A stretch of DNA of 64,000 bases, from the NCBI GenBank assembly GCA_013396635.1, contig WBMW01005750.1, positions 1-64,000 of the forward strand, read 5' to 3'. Positions 51,401-62,100 of this stretch are shown one piece after another; within the stretch, counting starts at the first letter, position 1, and the number at the start of each line of letters is the position of its first letter. Both the position numbers and the translations under genes were made by a program. The DNA comes from Penelope pileata (lineage: Eukaryota > Chordata > Aves > Galliformes > Cracidae). The notes beneath the pieces were generated by a model. The model saw only the letters and a program-made list of their open reading frames with translations. It was not told the DNA's origin and did no database searches.

Positions 51401-52390
51401 AGAGAAACTTGGGGGTCTTTTCACAGTATCCAAGATAGGGATTAATGCTTGCAATTGTGTGCAGTTTTTAATTTCCTAAGGGTGCCATTTCTGATGCCAT
51501 AAAGGCATAACTGTGGTTCACTTTGCTTCTAGTTACTCAGCATACTTCTCATAATGAAGAGTAATAGATTACTATTGTGATTGTTCTTGCTGTTTAACAG
51601 ATCATATTTTGCCAGGAATGCCTTGTCCACTCTGAGGATACTATCAAATCACTACTCAAAAAGGACAGTTTTAAAACATGAACTCCCCTTTTTATGTTGT
51701 TTTTGTAAATGTCCAACATGGCTCAAATTTTTCACATGCAGTTCCTGAATCTGAGTGCCTACTCCTTTGCATATCTGACAACAATATGATTTTATTCAGA
51801 GAATGAATGTAAGGGCTTTCACAAAGTCTGGCCTCTGAAACATTGCTCACACTGGATTTAACCAGAACTGTGATATCCCTAATAATTAGATATTTTTAAG
51901 ACATGAACAACAATTTTTATTCTTTCAAGGGACGCTCTATGATGCTAACTGCTTAAATAACCCCACCAGTAGCGTTGACATGTAGCAGGTTTCAGAAGAG
52001 CTCCATTCCTGTCCCACCCTGATCACAGATCTAGGGCACATCTTTCTACATGTAAATTTTCACATTTATAAAATAAGAGACATCTACAGCTTAATTTGTG
52101 GTGTGATATGAAAGGCACTGATGAGAAGTGTTCCTCAACAAAGACTCTATTAGAAATTGTTAGCTAAGAACTCTCTCTTTCCCTTCACCACAAATAACTT
52201 CTTCAGTGAGCAAGATGTTTCTTTTTGTCATGAGGACAAAATATTTGTTCCCAGATAAGTTTCCTTTGGCCTTTTCCATGGACACAGCTCATAAAAATCA
52301 TGGTCCAAAACCTCTATATTTTATGCACAGGCACAATGACTTGATTAAGATGGGCATCATCATCTTTCCAGCAAGGCTAATGGTGCAGAT
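48481..52390. other. Unique non-coding DNA, no gene seen
   Basis: AT-rich, with stop codons in all frames and no element or RNA gene recognised. The open frames at 49113-49459 and 50349-50698 overlap each other in different frames and carry no recognisable motif. Confidence 0.55.
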
Positions 52391-54090
52391 GAGCAGGATC
52401 TTGCCGTGCATCAACACAGACGGCACCAAGGGGCCAAAGGTGGAGAAAAGAGCAGGGCTTTCTGAGCCAGGGAAATATCTTCCACCCGAGGCCCCTGTCC
52501 ATATCTCCTCACCTCTTTACCTGGCCATGTACACCTGATCTCCCCACCCACATGCACGCACTTTGCTGCCAGCGCTAACAGGAGGATGTGCTTGGGATGG
52601 TCCCGCTGTGGGACAGCAGTTTTCCTGTCACCAGCAGCACAAGTGGAGGGATGGGCCACCTCCAAGACATACACTGCATGTACAAAGAATACAGCCTTTC
52701 CTGCTGGGGAAGTAAAGAGGAAGGGAGGATCAGATCCAGCCAGCAGAGATGAAGGGAAAACACAGAGTGACAGCAAGACAGGATATCTTGGGAAATTGCA
52801 AACATCTCACCTAATAGGCTCCAAGGGTCACACCACCACCAGTTTGGCCCACTGCCCCATACACTTCTTCCAGTTGCTCTCAGTGCTGCATGGCCCCAAG
52901 CGCCTGCCTTCTACCGCTGCATTGCCACTTGTCTGCTTTGCCATTGAGAGTAACAAACCCCAAATGCCTCCTTCCTTTTAGTGCAATCCTCATAAATTGC
53001 CTCTCTGCGCTGACACCTTCATTCTCTTGGAAAAGTTTGCAGCATTTGAATCTAATTGATCCTGGCAAGGAGGGCTGAACATTACTGCTAAATTGTCAGC
53101 AGCCCACATTGTAGTCACTGGTTCAAATGCCTAGGGTTTATGTGGGAAAAAACTGGGGGGACACGATTTCTAAACTTGTAACAGCTTCCAGTGAAACCAA
53201 CAGTGGTTGCACTATGCCTGCTGTGCTGTTCTGAGCTGCACTCTGCCTGATAAACTGCTTGAAATTTTACAGTCAGTACTGAGAACATTTCTGTTTTCTC
53301 CAAGTCATGATCCAGGTAGCTATAGTGTCTTCATTATGACTTCTACTTCTAGACCTTCACATCTAAGTGAGGTTATTATAACAAACTCCTCTGAAGCTGA
53401 AAGCTACATACAAGTGGGGAAGCGGTGCCTGGACGAGCTGAAGTAACTTCCTAACATCATGCATAAAATCTGCCACTTGATGCAGGAAATGAGCTCAGAT
53501 CTTGCAAGTCGTTGTCCAGCGCCTGTGCCCACACAGACGGTGGCCGTGAGTCATTCCACAGAATGACAGAACTGAAGAGGAAAGGCCACTTCCCACCACA
53601 GCAAAACCCAAGCTCAAAAACACTAACTAAACCTCAGAGCCATAAAATCCTTTCACATGTCATGTAGGAAGAGCACCTGTGCATGGCCCGAATGAAATTC
53701 ACTCTGGTGAGAGCCATTGTCTCCATGTCGGTGCGCCCCGGTTAGCTGACTGTGAGCAAAGCCTGGCAATAATTACGGGCAGTGACACAACACCCTTGGC
53801 AGTTGCAGCTCTGCTGGAGCCAGCTTCCTGTTTCTGCTCCCTTTGCAAAGCCAGAGAGCATGATGGGGAGAATGTCTGCCAGCAGCAGGCACGGCCACCC
53901 CCTGCCCTTCTGGCAGAAGCGAGAGCAGCTCCCCACATTCCTCAATTCCATGCCCATCCTGTCTCCAGCTCTGCTTTCTGGCAGGAGGCTTTTTTTTTTT
54001 TTTTTTTTTTTGGCTGGCATTGCCAAGAGGCCTTGAGCTGTTTCTGCAAAGCCTTGCTGAAATTCCAAAGAAAGGCATAAGTCTGAGATT
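52391..54090. other. GC-richer stretch without identified gene
   Basis: Composition rises in GC and both strands carry frames of 100-130 codons (52586-52981, 52411-52776, 53679-54080, 53742-54068), which overlap each other. The 53679 frame reads its T22 tract as poly-Phe, a sign of non-coding sequence. A stretch at 52920-53070 looks like possible conserved non-coding DNA. No gene is supported. Confidence 0.5.
53990..54011. repeat. T22 homopolymer
   Basis: Uninterrupted T run of 22 bases, poly(A) on the minus strand. No retrocopy with a polyadenylation signal is visible to its right. Taken as a simple repeat. Confidence 0.85.
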
Positions 54091-54128
54091 TATGTTAGCT
54101 TTGGCTCAGGGATAAATCTTGCCTGCTG

Positions 54129-54223
54129 TGTCCAAATGGTCACTTTCTGCCTTCACTGGATCTACTGTATTTCAAGATACTATGTCCAAAGAATTGTCCA
54201 AAGGTAGGATTTGTCCAAATGGT
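54129..54223 (+). repeat. Cluster of four TGTCCAAA motifs
   Basis: TGTCCAAA occurs at 54129, 54183, 54195 and 54212. The first and last extend to TGTCCAAATGGT. Spacing is irregular (54, 12 and 17 bp), so this is a motif cluster and not a tandem satellite. It could reflect local duplication or a protein-binding cluster. Confidence 0.6.
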
Positions 54224-54728
54224 AAACAACGTCCGGTTCATGCACCCGCAGAAACCCTATCTCTTTCATGATTGCTTCTGGGTTACAGGAATATCTCTGC
54301 AAAACACAGTAAAACAGATCCTGAGCCTGGAAAGCAAAGGGCTGCAGCAGCTGCCCTACTTCAACCCAGAAATCTTTTGTCTGAGGCCACTGTGACGCAT
54401 TGCTCTAAGAATCACAGATTTATCTCTTCAGCGTGCCAGCTCTTGGCAGACCTACAAATAAATACGCAACACATAGTGCTGCACTTTGACAGCTCTTCTG
54501 TCACAGACATACCTTATAGTCCTGTTGCTATTTTCCTGTTCAGCTCAGCTGCAGTAAAGTTATCTCAGGAAGAGCAGAACCAGGAAAGTCAGTAGGAACT
54601 GGGGTCTGCTGAAAGTCTCCAGCAGGGGTCTACCCCTACTGCTGGCAAAGTAACCAGTTCCATTTGTTTATCAACATCTAATACATTAGACAAAAAGCAG
54701 AATGCTATAATGGCTTGGTTAGCAGCAA

Positions 54729-54796
54729 CCAAAACAATCAAAACAAAAAAACAAACAAACAAAAAAAAACAATCCCAAACCACCAAAAAACAAAAT
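54729..54796. repeat. CAAA-rich low-complexity tract
   Basis: A/C-only stretches with many CAAA and CAAAA units, broken by a few T bases. Ordinary low-complexity DNA. Confidence 0.8.
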
Positions 54797-55461
54797 ACCA
54801 ATCAGAAAGAGCACTCCTGTGGTTTGTAACAATTTCAATTTTCAGTTCACCTGCTATTTTTCAGTAAAGATTTGAATAATATGAGAAATTTCATGTATGA
54901 AGGCATAGCATTCAGGAACACTACTTTTTTTTCTTGAGACATATTTGGCTCAGAATAGTGAGCTGTTCTCTCTTGACTTTAATTTCTCAAATATTTCTTT
55001 ACCACATAGACATAGACCACAGACTATGATTTCTGCATCAATGAGCCATAGACTGGAAACCACCACGTTAGGATTTTTGCAGTTGGGAGCAACGGCATAT
55101 GGATTCATAACTCTGGCTTTCTGCTGAGAGAGGTAGTTGAATAACACTTGGCACTAGGCTGGAAATAGGAAACTGCAAAATCTAGGGTCTCTGGCAAAAG
55201 TCTGAAAAAACATAGCAAATGTTAAGAACCCAGGCCAGCTGCACTGGTAGCTGACTGTACTGCCTTCAGCTGGTTAGCAAATACACAAGCATCTCACCTG
55301 GAGTGAGCTTCAGTGGTCCCCGCGCATGTGAACACACACCAGTAAGACAACCATAAAATCTATCTAGCAAACTGCACAACTGGCAGGAGATATCTGGCTG
55401 CTGTTTGAAAGATTAATGGCAAATCACTAGTATCCTTCATGCCTAGCTTCACACAGCTTTG

Positions 55462-55481
55462 TTTATTATTTATTATTTATA
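55462..55481. repeat. TTTATTA tandem repeat
   Basis: Nearly three units of a 7-bp TTTATTA motif. Ordinary microsatellite. Confidence 0.75.
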
Positions 55482-56664
55482 GGGCAGCTGAGAGAAAATT
55501 CTAGGATGATTGACCTCTATTTAGTAAGTGTTACAGTGCGTGTGAGGGAAAGAAAGGAAAAGGCCATGTGTACCTTCTGCATGGAAAAAGCTCATAAGCA
55601 ACCAATTCACACTCTAGTAGCTCTCACATTGCCTATAGGAATCACACAAAAGAATAGTGTGAATTTATTTGTCCAGAAACAATAAGCTATTGCCTCCTCA
55701 ACTCTGTCAAGTGTGAAGTGCAAAGACAAAGGTCTGGAAACACTATCACAAGGCATTTGAGCAGCAAAGACTGTAAAAGGTATTCGTGCATTGGGCTACT
55801 TCACTCCTCAGGTTGCTCTTCTTGTTTTATAACAAGGGCAGGCAACGCCTTTCACAGAACTGCTTTGAGATCCAGGGAGATGAGGTTGGATGGCTTTTGC
55901 AAGAGGTGGGAAATGAAAGATAAGGACTTGTAGGCATAGCGTTATTCACCTACCAAAACCAGGGCGGGTACATGAAAAAGAAGAGGAAGGAAAATACTCT
56001 GTAAGGACTCGTCTACTTACACAGGGTACACTTTTATCTGTATTTTATGGAGACATATGGTATTGTGATATCTCTCTCTTTACAGCTGGATGGTTGATGT
56101 GTCACTACTTAAAGTTTCAAAACAATGGTGAGAAGATGGGAGAAAATCTGTTGTTTGTAAAAAAACTCTCCGCATTTCCAGGAATGCTCTCCTTTCCTGG
56201 AGGGAAAAGTTCCAGCTACTATTTCAGTAATCCATCCTGCTGCACCAACAGTTTGTTTAGCTTCTGCTCTAAAAGTCATGCAACTAGCACCAAAATTCTT
56301 TTCTGCAGAGAGCAGCCCTAAAACATAAAACCTAAACAAGTGTCCCACTGAGTAAGACCACTGCTCCATGTTGCATGATATTCTTTCTTCAGCATTGAAA
56401 GCACAGGTACTATTTGGGAGGTGCATGGGAGTGAAGACACTGCTGCACTTTTTCCCCTTTAGGGATGGCAGATGTCACCTCCCTACCTCCTTGCCTCTTG
56501 CCTTTAGTATCCGTGAATGTGCCTTCTCTCTTTCTCAGTCAGCTGATATCAGCTGCAGTGAGTTGCAGAAGTTCAGAGTCCAATGTAGAAATAAATGCTT
56601 CCTTTTGCTAATTTTAAACAGATCTACAAATTTCATCAGGCAGTGCAGACCCGTGGTTCCACAT

Positions 56665-57100
56665 TCAATGTGACCTACCACCTTCATTTTAACATCAACC
56701 TTAACTTTCTCTTTTCCAAGCTGAACAGTCCCAGATTTTTCAATCTCTTCTCTTTATGCAAATGCTACATCCCCTTGATCATTTTATTTGCCCTTTTCTG
56801 TACCTGCTCCACCTCCACTAAATCCTTCTTGAGACGCAGACCAGCATTGCACATGGTACTCAAGATGGGAGTGCATCCGGTTTTAAATAGCAGAAAATCA
56901 TAACTCCTGTTCTGTTCCCAGTATCTTTCCTGATGATGCCCAACATTTTGATGGCTCATTTGGCTGTGCTGCACACCGAGTTGGTTTTGGCACAGCAACA
57001 ACTCCAAAATCTCTTTCCTGAGTTGTAATGACCAGCTTCAACTGCAGCATCATGTAAGCATGATTTAGATCATCAGATTACCAATGCAAATATAGAACTC
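56665..57100 (-). mobile_element. Ancient CR1 LINE fragment, minus strand
   Basis: A strongly decayed CR1 in reverse orientation, recognised by order of blocks in element sense: a segment encoding something like LKKDLVEVEQVQKRANKMIKG, then a LGLFSLEK-like segment near 56715. Upstream in element sense, near 57010-57030, is a GAAAGAGATTTTGG block typical of old amniote CR1 lineages. Substitution and small gaps are far greater than in the other copies. Its lineage resembles older CR1 groups shared by archosaurs and turtles. Edges are approximate. Confidence 0.75.
56715..57007 (-). pseudogene. Ancient CR1 ORF2 C-terminal remnant
   Basis: The minus-strand frame from 57007 to 56765 stays open by chance and contains a recognisable CR1 stretch near its end, LKKDLVEVEQVQKRANKMIKG, equivalent to HKKDVELLERVQRRATRMIRG of the copy at 3.3 kb. 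The PHLEYC segment normally found just before it has been lost to substitutions. The frame then meets a stop, and the following LFSLEK-like segment lies beyond it. It encodes no catalytic core and has no expected function. Confidence 0.65.
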
Positions 57101-59004
57101 AAACATATTTTGATACCATACCTAAAATTTAAATGCAAAGCCAGCCCTTCTTACAGCCCTTAAAACATGGATTTATTGCATCCACTGACAACTTCTATAA
57201 ATTAAAATCTGAGAACCACTTTCAGTGGAAAAATAATAACAAAGTGGCTCAGAAAAATATCTGTAATCATTTACTTGAGCATCTCAAGTACAATAGGCTA
57301 CTATCAAAAGAGGTGTGCACACTTTTCAAGGCTAAAATTTAAAGCACACATCCTTCTAAGCTTAGTGAGCTCCCAGTCTATTTTTATACTGATATCTATA
57401 TAATGATTGTAAATTAATTACAAGTGTAGCATTATTATTTCATTGTGAATTGACTGTATTAGGCATGGCATTTCTGATAGCTGTACAGAAATTTCACCAC
57501 ACACAATGTGTAAAGTAGCTATATTCCTTCAAATTAAATATTGGATGTTGTAGCTAACATTTGACAGATAAATTTCAAGCCTGCTTCAAAACCAAAGCAG
57601 GAAATTTACTTCTGTGCTGAAGGTTGCTGTCAAACTGGGTCCCGCTTTTAAACTGTGATATTGAAGGGAATTCCACCTATTGTAAACCAGAGCTATTCAT
57701 TGCCTTTGCAGATATTTTTGCCAGTGCTCTGTACTCATATACGTGTACAGAATCACCTGCCTCAGACGCTGATTCTTGCTCCAAGTATACTTAGCTGTCT
57801 CGCTAAAACTGCTCTTTGTTTTCTACCAGGATGTTTTGGAAGTGGACTAGACAGCAGCCCCGCTGATTGCTGCAAAAACAGCATTTACCAGACAGACGAA
57901 CTGATGGTTGTGGATATGTGCCAAAAACAATTGACCTGGTTATCCTGAATGGGTAAATATCAGAACATTGGTTGTAAAGAATCCGAGAGAGGTGTATTCA
58001 TGTCTTAGTTCTTAAATCCTGTCCATTCGTACTTTTGCCAAAGGGGATGGAAAATAAATACACAGAATAGTCGGTGTAAAAAACCACTGGCTGCTTGTTT
58101 TACACTGTGTAAACTTCATGTTGTTGGAATAGCCTTGCTGCTCTGCCTCTTTACAATAGAATTTGGTCTATTGAAAACTGTATGAGCTAAAGTCACCTGT
58201 TTGAAATTGCTGCAAAGGCTGGAGAGAAGATTAGCCAGTTTAAAGTAGTGTTGCTGGGCTTCACCGCCCTGAAAGGAAACACCCACTGATTTATTTTTCA
58301 TATTTGCATAGTCTTAAATAACTTCTTACCTTCTTATGCAGATAAGAACATCTTGCCTCCTACGTTCTCTACTGAGAGCCAATGCAAGCCCAAGATATAG
58401 AAATGAAGGCTTTCAGGGAATTCCTTCTGCCTCTGCACCCTTTATTCTTGGATCAGGAATGGCTGTCCTTTCAATATTCTATTTCTTTGCATGAGCAAAA
58501 CAGAGCAAGAAATTTAGGTTCACATCTACAAGGCAACACTGAGTATTTCCAATGCTTGTCAGTGTCAGGTTATATCTAACATGTTCTTGATAACCTCCTA
58601 ACCACTGTTTCCCATAAAGAGATGAGATCTCAGTTTCTAGAGTCACGCAAAAGCTGAGTTAGATATTATATGATAATATGAAAAAAAAAGAAATAATCTT
58701 TATGTACTAGATTCTGCTTTAACGTCTACAAGATAAGATTCAATTGTTTTTCCTTTGGGATTCCAAAGCTCAGAGAGATCCAATTCTAGGTCTGGCAGAG
58801 ATGGTTTCCTATCTTTCTTCCTAGAGGAATGTATTGTCCTCCAGGAGGATAGCTGAGCTAAAAGAAACACGTTGGGAACTGCTGTCTACCAGTTTGGTTG
58901 ATAAACCTGTCTGGGCCAGTAGATCTGTGTTCTGCCTCTACTTGGGGATAGGATGAGGCCGCTCATTGCCTCTCTGCCATGTTAACAGTACACGCTTTGC
59001 TTCA
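57101..59004. other. Unique DNA, one weak exon-like segment
   Basis: No gene supported. A segment at 57830-57952 is bounded by a pyrimidine-rich AG and a GTAAAT donor-like sequence, discussed as a finding. The rest is AT-rich and featureless. Confidence 0.5.
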
Positions 59005-59104
59005 TGTCATGTAGAGATGCACCCCTGCTTGAGCAGGAGAGTTGGACCAGATGATCTCCAGAGGTCTCTTCCAACCTTAACCATTCTGTGACTCTGATTC
59101 TCTG
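59005..59104 (+). mobile_element. CR1 LINE 3' tail remnant
   Basis: About 100 bp of CR1 3' UTR: a CCCCTGCTTGAGCAG hairpin block, GTTGGACCAGATGATCTCCA, GAGGTCTCTTCCAACC, and a decayed tail with one ATTCTGTG and one ATTCTCTG unit. It contains no coding sequence. The diverged tail suggests an old insertion. The 5' edge is approximate. Confidence 0.88.
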
Positions 59105-62100
59105 AAAATGAATACAGACTCTGTCAGAATATCTTGAAATGTCCTCATCCAAAAATCTGTTTGAAAAATCCTGTATTTGGGACAACGTGAACTGCTCTAA
59201 TGCCAGAATATCACCCAGTGAAGAAGTCTTCTTAATCCTAAGGATAACTTGCCTCTACTGGGAGGGTCTGCCACAAAAAAAAAATAAAAGGCTGGTAAGA
59301 AGATCATTCTGATTCCCAGTCCTTTTTAACATGTATGTGAGGATTTCAGCAAGGGTCTCCAGCAGTGTTACCCAACGCATCAGTCTGTGGGGGCACCTTT
59401 CTGGATGCGAGAAGAAAAAAGTAGCTCTTCTAAGTTAGGATGCAATGCTGCTGGGAATTAAGAAGGTCATTTTCTATAACTGGAAACAAATTCAAAAGCA
59501 GGCTGGTTCTTGTTTGATGTTTTCAGACATCAGCGTAAAGCTAATCAGGCAAAGAAATTTTTTCTAGTCCTCTGAGTTTTGAGCTAATGTGCTTTGCTGG
59601 CTAAAGGACTTGATGTTAGCCCTACTGTAAACAGGCATGAAATCCAAGATGTCTTTTGTCTCCTTGTGATTCATGCAGAGACCTGCATCATTTTAAGCCC
59701 AGCAATTGGTACAGAAAATTGACTTGATCCAGATAAAAATGAAGTTCTATTTGTCAAAAATGAACTGGATGTCAAAGAGATGAGTAAAGTCGAAGCGTTA
59801 AAGCAAATTAGTGCCGAGAGAAAGAACAAAATACCACAGCTATTCTTTCTTGTGTAAGTAGAGAACGTGTGAATACTTCCTGGCTTCTGCATCATCACCT
59901 GATGAGGGGCAGCCAGCCTCAGAGCTGTGCAGGACTGCCACACTCTTCACTGCTGCTTTCATAACAGCAGCACCATCCACAGTCCTCAGCTTTCAATTTC
60001 CAACATGGTACACTCTCAAGCCCTTGGGGTGCTCGTCCTAACATGTCATCACTGCCTATGAGAGCAGAATCAAGTCCCCTGTATCAACCTGGCATTGCTT
60101 TCTGTAGATTTCCACCTGTTAGGAGGAGAGGAGGAAGGAGGAGAGAACAGGGAGCTCTGCTGGCATTGTAACTGTATGAAAATAAGTTTGTGATTTTCAC
60201 CTCTCCTAGACCTTGATGGGAAAAAATCTTTGTTTTCTTTTTCCTTAGCTCAGGGATGTCCTTTGCTGAAATTTAAGGTTTAGAAATCAGAAAATCAGAT
60301 CAGGTTTCAAGAAAACAGTTGAAAGCCTTAAATGTCATCTGTATATTAAGTATCACAAAAAATTTCTCTGCTATTCTGCTCCCTTCTCAGCCCCAGGTTA
60401 ACATCTCAGAGTAATTTCTATGAGTTGCATTATCCCAGGATAGCTGGTTGCTGCTGCTCCAGTTGATATTTTACCAGCAGTCTGCTGACAGTCTGCTTGC
60501 GTTTCTACCCTGCACAGTCATGACAGCAAAGTTCATGGGAATAAGGCATGGGGCAGAACACTGATAGGAAAACAGATACATACACATTAAATATCTGAAT
60601 AGCTCCAGACCAGGAGCTAATTTTTAACAATCTTTCTCAGTCCAGGTACACATGAGCAAAACGTTGAAGCCATTTATAATTCCAGTCTGCAGGCAGAAAG
60701 GCTGGCAATGTAAGGCCTTTATCTTCTGTTAGGATAAAAGCCTTTCAGTTAGGGAACAACAGGTTTAAAAAATGCTCAGCCACTCCTCTTGAGTAAAGGC
60801 CAAGTCCTGCTCCATCCAAGGAAGTCTTGGAAGGGCCTGTGAAAGTACTGGCACGTTTTCAGGAAGAGCAGACTTCTTACACAACGGTGTGTGGCAGCTG
60901 AGTTTGCATGGAGTTAAACACTAAAAGCCTTTTTTGAGGTGAATCCACCCTCCCCTCCTCTTTCCTTCCACCGCCACCACCAGCCTCACCATATGATTTC
61001 AAACAGCAGCTCCCCAGCAGCTGCCGCCAGGGAGGCAAAGAGCATCCGTCCCCACAGAGCACAACTGCCCACCACAGCAAGCTGTGCACCTTGCAGGTGT
61101 GGAGATGCACAGCACATGGCCCAGCTGCGGCCAAACCACACCACAGGCAGCAGGCAGCTCTTTTATTTCTGAGCAGTCAGATCATAAATAAGAACAGTAG
61201 TGAAAGACAGGTGAGGTGATCTCTCCTCCCCATAACAAAGTTTTCAGTTGATTTCAACTGAGGTGGCAATCTCCTGGCAACAGAACCTGTTTTCCATTGG
61301 ATTTTTTTGAAGGACTCAATATGATATTGCTTTACGTAGACCTTTTTTTTTACCAAAAAGAAAAGAGCTTTTCTTCCCTCTGGTAGCCTTTGATTGTGAC
61401 AGAAAGCCTTAGCATGGGGAGCGCGCATCCAGGAGCACACAGCAACCCTGCAGCCAGGGTGTGAAGCAGGACAGGTGGCATTCATGTGTCATACCGTCCA
61501 TGGTGTCACCTGACCCCTTGTAAGCTGAGCAAGAGCTCCCACCTCAATGGGGGAAGGAGCAGGTGACCAGGCAGGATCACAAGGGTGTCCTCCCATGTGC
61601 CACCCAGCCCTGCTCCCACCTGGAAAAACCCAGAGCTGGTACCTCCTCAAAAGCAACCATGTGTGCCAGACTCAGCTCTGACTCAATTCTGCTTTGCTTC
61701 CTCGCTCCCTTTCCTTCCTACTAAAACACTCCTTCTGGCCGTCAGCAGTCCAGCTCTGGGTTAGATGTTGCCCTCCAAGCTTCCTTCAGTAAAAGGTGGT
61801 TTCCTTCTGCAGGAAGTCAGAGCTTCACTGAAGTAAATCATCTCCTGTTCTTCACCTGCATTTTCAGCAAAACTGCTGAGTTACAATTTGCAGGTATCTT
61901 TTCTTAACAAAACAATTAACAAAATGTTGCCCTTCCATCAGACTGGCTTTTCTCCCATGCCAAGTGAATGGCTGAAAGAAGAGTGTCCCGAAACTCATCA
62001 AAAGGGCAGTTTGTCTCTCCTTTTCACTGCCTGTGGTGCTCTACAGTGAGATGGCAGCTTCCATGTCACCACTGCAGAGAGCAAGCCCTCTCATTTCAGA

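Larger units (their letters stand above)
54224..56664. other. Unique non-coding DNA, no gene seen
   Basis: It holds a CAAA-type low-complexity tract at 54729-54796 and a TTTATTA repeat at 55462-55481. No exon, RNA gene or transposon recognised. Confidence 0.55.

Noticed and set aside
53551..53580. CCACAGAATGACAGAA resembling a reversed CR1 tail
   Set aside because: The sequence next to it does not continue into the CR1 3' UTR, so the similarity is too short to call.
53679..54080. 133-codon open frame with a GC-rich start
   Set aside because: It crosses the T22 tract as poly-Phe and is overlapped by equally long frames on the other strand, so it is a compositional artefact.
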